Positions 17,975 through 23,665 of a stretch of 23,665 nucleotides of DNA are shown piece after piece (the stretch's first letter is position 1; every line of letters begins with the position of its first letter). Source of the DNA: Hypsibius dujardini (Eukaryota > Tardigrada > Eutardigrada > Parachela > Hypsibiidae); the NCBI GenBank assembly GCA_001579985.1, contig LRSR01006474.1, forward strand, positions 1 through 23,665, given 5' to 3'. The notes under the pieces are model-generated. The model searched no databases. It saw only the letters and a list, made by a program, of their open reading frames with translations, and had not been told where the DNA came from. A program made the translations under genes and the position numbers.

Positions 17975-19050
17975 AAGACAGACAGGTAGACGTACAAGGT
18001 TCAAAATCTCAAGAAGTTTGCCTCCCCAATGCGCTCCGAGGACCTCGAGGATCTTGGACTCAGCGACCGCCTGGAGGTTGTTGGAGATGATCAGTTGTCG
18101 GATTCGGGCGAGGATCTGTGAGTTGGCGAGCATCGGACCAAGACCACCTTGGGCGGCAATGCATGGCTTAACTGCGTTGCTGTTCAACAGGTTCTCGACG
18201 GTCAGTTGGTTGTTCTGGTTCAGTGTAGCCAGGAGCTGGAGCGTGAGTCCACCTTGAGGTTGGAGGTTGGAGTTAATGCATTGGAACAATGCGGATCCGT
18301 GGATAGCGGCCTGGACGTTCGGTCGCGACAAGAGGTCCCGAATGATGGCGGAGATTTGAGGGGTGATCTCGATGTTGGCACGGCTGTTTCCGCCGACTGA
18401 AAAAAATAAGAATTGATGAGAGATTTCTCTTTAACGCTCAGTGCTTCGTTCCTCCTACTGCTGCACGGATAAAGTTTGCACGAACGTATATTGATTTACA
18501 AGCCACACCGACATTAAATAAGTCAGCCACCGTTAATGATTAAACTTTAGAATACTTTACTGAAAAATTGTCATTATTGCTGAAAATAAGATCTCTTATA
18601 AATAAAAATGGTAAGTGGCTCTTTTAAATGAGTCTTATGGTTAGTTGAAATGTGTTTGAGTTTTATCAAGTTTAATGTATCCAGCAGCGAATACTTACAC
18701 AGGTTTCCGAAAAGACTTCCCAGAATGGTCTGCACCTGTTGCGCGGCTCCCGCTCCGAGGCTCTGCAGCTGGCTGAGGGCCGAGGCGACCGCGCTGGCGA
18801 CCTGGCCGGCCGTGGCCTGCACTTGCTGGATGGTGGACTCAATCTGTGCGAGGACCTCGTTGATGTGCTGCTGGATGGCCTCGCCGAAGCCGGTCTGCAG
18901 ACCGACTTCCGCGGAGCTGCGGGCGCGGATGTTCACGGCAAAGTCGGCCTTGATCTGGCTGACCAACGGCTGCGCCTGTTGCACCAGGCTGCCGGTGAAG
19001 GCGGCACTCGTCACGGCCAAGGCCAAGGCGAGAACGATGAGGAACTTCAT
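16353..19050 (-). CDS. Secreted three-repeat helical protein, 623 aa, one exon per repeat; family not recognised
   Basis: Five exons, 5' to 3': 19050-18699, 18396-17996, 17848-17447, 17242-16847, 16673-16353. All have GT..AG introns and matching phases (1,0,0,0), giving 624 codons with TGA at 16355-16353. The MKFLIVLALALAVTSA start is a clear signal peptide, probably cleaved near residue 16-18. Residues to 118 are Gln/Ala-rich amphipathic helix. Repeats R1 (119-251), R2 (252-385) and R3 (386-517) each fill one exon and share RPNVQAAIHGS, LFQC.N.NLQ.QGGLTL and AQGG. Each has exactly two cysteines spaced C-x38-C, suggesting one internal disulfide. The last exon encodes a Gln/Ala-rich helical C-terminal domain of 106 residues ending PNFA. 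R2 and R3 exons are phase 0-0 and so can be duplicated without a frameshift. The layout (signal, N-domain, repeats, C-domain) recalls structural secretions such as silk-like or coat proteins, but that is only an analogy. Gene structure confident; function unknown. Confidence 0.85.
17888..17990. repeat. (CAGA)n array filling the in-frame intron 17849-17995
   Basis: CAGA on the plus strand, hence UCUG in the transcript. It occupies about 100 of 147 intron bases between the R1 and R2 exons of the secreted-repeat gene. Confidence 0.95.
18397..18698 (-). other. First intron of the secreted-repeat gene
   Basis: 302-nt AT-rich intron with donor T|gtaagt and acceptor tttttttcag. No repeat array or other feature is evident. 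Confidence 0.7.
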
Positions 19051-19133
19051 GATGGGGAAATGTTTTTCGGATGGATTGTGGATGATAGAAGGAAAGTGGC
19101 TGTTGTGAGTGGGAAGTGAGTGAAGAAGGTCGG

Positions 19134-19140
19134 TTATATA
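19134..19140 (-). promoter_or_regulatory. TATA box of the secreted-repeat gene
   Basis: TATATAA on the minus strand, 84-90 bases upstream of the ATG at 19050. A start site near 19105-19117, where TCACTT-type initiator sequence occurs, would give a 5'UTR of about 55-65 nt. The TATA box also excludes the in-frame Met at 19179 as the start, because it lies upstream of the promoter. Confidence 0.65.
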
Positions 19141-21679
19141 TGTGAGGGAGGTGTGTTGCAGGCTTGATAATGAAAACAAAGGTTCGCACTACAATGGCGC
19201 TGCATTATCAATACGAGAGAAGGACGGAAGAATGGCGACCTTCTACCTTGAAATTCCAAGTGATCATATAACGGATCGATAAGGGGTATAATTGCTGATA
19301 CATTCACCGGTGGTCGGGATATCTTTACAATGCTTCATTATGCGATAAATCATTTGCTCATTTGGGGGGGGGGGACGGGACGGAACGGGACGGAAGTCAT
19401 CAAACGTCTTGGAGTTGCAGTCTTCGCAGTAAGTAAATATGATCTCTGAACCTGCCGGTTAGACTTTGAGATGATAAAGTTTGGGGCTTGTTTTGATCAA
19501 CTGCACCCAACATCCGATGCTGGGAAAGTTCGCACGGATATCAGACTCCAACAGGACTTTAAAGTTCCTACTCTGAAGACGTCAAACTCAAAGGTCAAGC
19601 CTGGAAATATGCGAAACATGTTTTGATTTCCGTTACAATAATACGCCCATTGTAAGTCTGATCTTTTGTCCAGGACAACACGAAATTTTAACTTGGTCAT
19701 TTAATTTTAGCACGACCTAGTGATCATCCAGTGAGAAAAACAAGACAAAAATCGGTCAACTAATTTCGACTAAAACTAATCCAAGATTTTTTGCCACTAA
19801 GAGAAAGTGAAACTGAAACTCAAGAAACTGAATTTCTTTGATAATCAGTTTCAAGTTTCCCAAAAAATTTTGCTGCGTCAGATTTATTTTAATTTTTCAG
19901 GGACGACAAGGTGAGGAATGGGTGTGCGTGGTAAGTAACTGGATGAATGTATTCACATGTAGTGCAACAAGTTAAGAGTGTTAAGAGTTTGCGACGGTTT
20001 TTCGGTCTGTGATCCGGTGAATTTGGTCAGAACTAAATGACCGTAGCAAAACTATGAGATAGGACCGAACATTGGTCATGCTAAATGGATTACCTTATCA
20101 TGAACTCTTGTTCGAGAAATTTCGTATTTTTAGATGAATTTTGAAGTTGAAATTGCCGATTATCTTGATATCCGGAATTACTTGCAAAATTGCAATGTTT
20201 ACAGTAGAGAGAAAAGGATTTCTGTGTGATTAAAAAGTCAAAGGGCATGAACTTATTCTTATCCTTCCGCGGGATGATTAAGGGGCTTGTTTGGAGCCCG
20301 GGATGATTCGATTACGCGACTGCTATTTTCAGTTAGAGAATAAATTTGTTTCTTAAACGGCCGAGTTTGCTAAATTCATTTAAAGATTTTTTGTGCTGCA
20401 CGGACTGTTAATTCGATTGGAGGGACCGGTGAGCAGAGAATCTTTAGGAGTTTTATCTTATTCGCATGTCAGATCTTGGCTTATGCTATAAGTCCCTTCC
20501 CTTTCCCTTTCCCTTTCCCTTTCCCCACTTTGTGGCTGTATTTGGTGTTGCGGGTGCTGACCGATGACCCTTTGAAAGATTATTACAAACTTGATAATTT
20601 TGGAAAGCTCATCTATTCCTCAATCTCCAAGTATAAAACCCCGACGTTTGGACATTTGTTAAGTAAATGGTGTGACAAAAAGTCAAGGGGTTAAGGAAAA
20701 AGGAAGCGTGTTGTTCTTTTCGCTCAACGCTCGTGCGGACAGGGTTTCAGTTCAGTTCATATTTAGATTTTCAGTTTTTTTTTCTGAAAAGACATTTTTA
20801 ATTATTCTAAAAAACCAATCTGCAATTTATCAAATTAGTATCAAAACCACCGCTGAATGGTGCGTTTAGATGGAATAGATTCTCCTGCGAAAGTTTTCTG
20901 CAGGCGGACAAGGCATTGGCTAGGTGTGAGGCCATTTTTAAAGTCATGGAAGACAGATGCTCGAAGAGCAATGTGCATTTAACCATGGTGAGGCTCGTGA
21001 ATAAATTAGGAAACAACTGTCAACATCGAAGAAACCGAAAGTGGGAGGGGACAAGAAGGGGGAAAGGGGAGGGAGACTTGTAGTCTCACCCTTAGATCTC
21101 GCCCTCCACCCCGCCCACCGACCAGGGGGGGGGGTGAAATCTAAATTTGTTTGAAATGCTCTGGCTTAAAGGCGCAAACTGGTGTTAAACTGAAATAATT
21201 GAAATAGTAATGGAAACAGAGGCTAATTTAGCCTCTCGAGACCCGCTAGAGAATCCAATGAAGGATTTTATGAATCTTAGCCAGAATTTGCGTTGATAAT
21301 ACAATGTTTACTATTAAGGTTAAGCAGTTTAGTTCTGCTGCCCTAGGTTCATTAGTTAAGTTATCACGAGCAAGATGTCTTAACGAAAGCAAGCTGCAAC
21401 AAACAACTTCCGATACTATCCACACCACTATTTCCTTAAAAAAAGCCGAGCAAAAACAACAAAAGGCCAGCAGATAATATCATCCGAAAAGATTTATCTA
21501 ACCCGATAACGTATTTAACTGAACTTTTTTATACCACAGATAGCGTCTGAACTTCTCCCATGATCGCTAATCGGTATTACGAGCGCTTGTTTTTTTGCCA
21601 TTCCCGTACAACTCGCTGATCGTTTTTCATATTTTGCGTTGACACGAATGAAGCGATTATTTTTAAAGTAGCTTGACAA
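19141..21679. other. AT-rich intergenic region between divergent genes
   Basis: No supported exon. It holds an 11-base G run followed by GGGAC/GGAAC units at 19364-19396, an imperfect hairpin with GAAACT repeats at 19804-19859, a GGTCA-n8-TGACC inverted repeat at 20025-20042, a CCCTTT hexamer array at 20494-20526 and a 10-base G run at 21125-21134. A TATA-like tttttata near 21527-21533 lies about 150 bases upstream of the next reading frame. Confidence 0.5.
20494..20526. repeat. (CCCTTT)n hexamer array
   Basis: Five CCC blocks separated mostly by TTT. The minus strand reads GGGAAA repeated and can form a G-quadruplex. Confidence 0.85.
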
Positions 21680-22110
21680 ATGACGCCAATGGGTCATTTG
21701 ATTCTTTGTACAACAGTCTTCATTCTTATAGGCGCTGTTACATCCGATGCAGCAGGCTTTTTGGAGTCGTTCCGATTACGTTGCGCGGCCATCTCGCCGG
21801 ACTGCGGCGTCGATTGCGGCGACGGCGGTCTCGGCGGTCTCGGCGGTCACTACCACTCCGATCGCGCCCTCCCGGATCCAGGCTGTCCCAGCTTCACCAC
21901 GACGACGTCCGCACCGGTCACGTGACCCATGAGGACGTCCGCACCAGTCACGTGACCCACGACAACATCCGCACCGTCACGTGTCCCACGACGACGTCCG
22001 CACCGGTCACGTGTCGTGTCCTCCAGCGGTCGCTTGCCCTCCCGCAGTCACGTGTCCTCCGCCCGTAGCCGTCCCATGCACTATCCCGAGTCCAGTTACT
22101 TATCCTTACA
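21680..22110 (+). pseudogene. Secreted Cys/Pro/Thr-repeat reading frame, interrupted (degenerate gene or assembly error)
   Basis: The ATG at 21680 opens a frame with a good signal peptide: a hydrophobic core LILCTTVFILIGAV, then TSDA. It continues through a short Cys/Gly-rich part (CGVDCGDGGLGGLGG) into TTTSAPVT, where TGA stops it at 21923-21925. The following DNA is a ~30-bp tandem repeat. In later copies, in other frames, it reads TCPTTTSAPVTC and CPPAVACPPAVTCPPP without stops, up to a possible donor at 22111 (gtatgt). One base is missing in the third copy (near 21974) and about five are extra near 22014. This looks like a Cys-Pro/Thr-rich secreted protein with a broken frame. It could also be a live gene damaged by sequencing errors in a GC-rich repeat. 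Not assigned to a family. Confidence 0.4.
21899..22060. repeat. ~30-bp tandem repeat with five CACGTG palindromes
   Basis: CACGTG occurs at 21919, 21949, 21978, 22008 and 22049 (spacing 30, 29, 30, 41). The first four copies share the surrounding core TCCGCACCGGTCACGTG. Confidence 0.9.
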
Positions 22111-22793
22111 GTATGTCAACAAATGCAATGTCACGTTCAGCAGAGTCCGTTACAAGGGTATCAAGTTTTCAGCCCAGGGGCTCATGTTGACTGCCAGGGG
22201 TCTCCACAATTTCTTTGCATGCAAAATCTCCAAATTGCATGGTGGCGTGTGTGTATCAATCTAAAGTATTTTAACTTGGATAGGAAAAACAGCTAAACTC
22301 TTTAGCGAAAAAATGTTATCATCATTCAAAAATCATTTTTCAGCAAACTTGATGCGCTGTTTTTTGAAGCTAGGAACAATAACAGAAAGTTACATTCCAC
22401 AATGCTTTCATCAGAGGTGAAACGATGACAAGATGCCAAATCTGCCAAATAATGTAGGTAGCTTGAAGTTTCAGTGTGGTTAGCTGAGCGAGCGAAGAAA
22501 ACCTAAGCGTTTTGTTCGGTTTTACAACTGCAGAACCATAAAAGATGCAAACGTCATTCAGTGATTGATTTGTTGAATGGGGTTTTGGGACGGCCAATTA
22601 TGCTAAAGCAGGCAACCAAAGGAAATACAGCGCTTAAAAGTAAATAAGTTTAAAAAGTCGTTGTTGATCGATCGCTTAATATTTCAAAAATGTCGATAAT
22701 TATTAATGAAATAATTTCTTCCATGTGCGCTCAAAAAGCGCGAGCTCGAGCGCACCATTTCTGGTTCTGAGTCAGTCTCTTATCCTTTTGTAG
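22111..22793 (+). other. Putative intron or spacer before the last two plus-strand exons
   Basis: AT-rich, with no supported exon. A gtatgt donor at 22111 and a ccttttgtag acceptor ending at 22793 would join phase 1 to phase 1. The link is unproven. Confidence 0.35.
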
Positions 22794-23257
22794 CGCCCAA
22801 CGCTCTGAAAACGTTCGAACGGGAAGACGGCAATTTTGATGCGGACAAACTGCGCCTAGTAAACACTCTGACGAACCAATACTTCGCAACTCAACCGGAG
22901 GATCCGCGTTGGCTGCTCCCAGGCTCCCTCTGCAAGGCGCTCGTGACGGGATTCTCCCAGCACTACCCGAGAACACCAGGTGCCAACGGCGCGCCGTGGA
23001 CGTGTTCCGCCGCCTCCCAAAGCTCAATGGGCGCTATGCAGGTAAGGGCAAGCCGTTGGATTTCTCATTGTCTCAGAGAGTTTACTCAGGGCAGGAATTT
23101 TAATCCGAAAGAATCAATTATACTAAATTGGTGTTTTCTTTTCGTCTAGCCGGATTTCATCCAAGGATACCAATATTTCGTAGGGAAAAGCAACTGGCAG
23201 CATGCTTCGGGACTTGTGTGGAGGGTGGTTATGATGAAGCCCGTCAGCATGACCTGA
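22794..23257 (+). CDS. Two 3'-terminal coding exons of an unrecognised protein
   Basis: Exon 22794-23041 follows a ccttttgtag acceptor and is open throughout in the frame starting PNALKTFEREDG. It ends AMQ|gtaagg. Exon 23150-23257 follows a tttcgtctag acceptor, continues in phase 0 with PDFIQGYQYFVG, and stops at TGA 23255-23257. Together they give 117 residues with Trp, Tyr and two Cys (LPGSLCKAL and APWTCSAA), looking like a folded C-terminal domain. The first exon needs one preceding base, which the possible donor at 22110 would supply, so this may be the C-terminus of the Cys/Pro-repeat gene upstream. AATAAA follows at 23390. I recognise no family. The splice sites and open phases are good evidence of real exons. 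Confidence 0.6.
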
Positions 23258-23665
23258 CCGGCAGTCGCATAAAGCTTCTCCCCAGCGTATGAAGATTTCT
23301 CATTTAAAAACTCCCCCATTCTCGGAGAGCAGTTCTGCTTATGAAAATACAGCACTTCTTATGAAGTGGCCTTCAAATTACCAAACGCAAATAAAGTCGG
23401 AACCTCTGTCCACACCTTTTTATGATTGGATGATGACAGGACCGAAACGCAACGGACTTTTCGCGGGTTTAGGCTACAAGTCCCGCCTACATTTCCCCTT
23501 TCTTGTCCCCTTCACATTTTCGTTTTCTTTTTGATGTTAACCGTTGTAGAAACTTGTAAATTTGAAGATTGACTTTATAGAATTTCCCTTCTCACAAAAA
23601 ATTGAAACCCTAAATATTGGACCCGAGTTCTAAGCGAAAAATCAAAACGCCCCTTTTTTCTTCAT
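23258..23665. other. 3' flank of the last gene
   Basis: No supported coding sequence. It contains the AATAAA at 23390-23395 and is AT-rich to the window end. Confidence 0.5.
23390..23395 (+). terminator. AATAAA poly(A) signal
   Basis: Canonical hexamer about 133 nt after the TGA at 23255-23257 of the plus-strand gene. Confidence 0.6.

Noticed and set aside
19050-19179. Upstream in-frame Met of the secreted-repeat gene at 19179
   Set aside because: It lies upstream of the TATA box and would hide the obvious signal peptide starting at 19050.
19497-19700. 67-codon minus-strand frame with ATG
   Set aside because: Short, with no signal peptide, domain, promoter or splice context; chance level in AT-rich DNA.
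21923-21954. Selenocysteine reading of the TGA codons
   Set aside because: Two frameshifts follow and the context is a low-complexity repeat; decay or assembly error is simpler. No SECIS element could be assessed by eye.
1-23665. tRNA, rRNA or transposon
   Set aside because: No A/B-box-like tRNA core, rRNA sequence, transposase or reverse-transcriptase motif, or long terminal/inverted repeat was seen.

Overview
This is a eukaryotic, metazoan window. Genes are split by short GT..AG introns, no prokaryotic gene organisation is visible, and the recognisable families are animal ones: an SLC10 sodium/bile-acid-type transporter and an RREB1/hindsight-type zinc-finger repressor. Compact genes, TATA-driven secreted-protein transcription, GA/CT-rich regulatory DNA and very abundant microsatellites suggest an invertebrate, probably an ecdysozoan such as an arthropod or tardigrade. 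The sequence alone does not fix the lineage.

Layout: (1) 1-1988, plus strand: the last two coding exons of an SLC10-family transporter whose 5' part lies before the window. (2) 1989-3007: a convergent 3'/3' spacer filled with a degenerate CAGTAAT/AAT satellite. (3) 3008 to at least 14259, minus strand: a complete RREB1-like transcription factor. I rebuilt it from phase-consistent splice sites as seven coding exons plus one 5'UTR exon, 925 residues, with ten C2H2-type fingers, a PLDLS CtBP-binding motif and an MNRRKQ N-terminus like the NuRD-recruiting motif of FOG/SALL/BCL11 proteins. Its 6.4-kb intron (7292-13658) is non-coding and rich in GA/CT and GT/CA tracts. (4) 14260-16210: upstream/intergenic DNA. 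(5) 16353-19050, minus strand: a five-exon secreted protein of 623 residues that I do not recognise. It has a signal peptide, an N-terminal helical domain, three ~133-residue repeats each encoded by one exon with invariant C-x38-C spacing, and a C-terminal helical domain. A TATA box and a poly(A) signal frame it. (6) 19141-21679: AT-rich intergenic DNA. (7) 21680-23257, plus strand: a signal-peptide reading frame running into a Cys/Pro/Thr repeat with interrupted frame, followed by two good coding exons of an unknown C-terminal domain. These may be one gene.

The genes do not form an obvious pathway. The striking regional feature is tetranucleotide (CAGA)/(TCTG) arrays inside many introns of three unrelated genes. 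They contain no stop codons in any frame. In the RREB1-like gene they alternate in orientation, so that two consecutive exons are flanked by complementary arrays. In the secreted-repeat gene the array fills a 147-nt, in-frame, stop-free intron. The best candidates for undescribed biology are the exon-per-module secreted protein, the in-frame microsatellite intron, and the complementary intronic arrays around RREB1-like exons.
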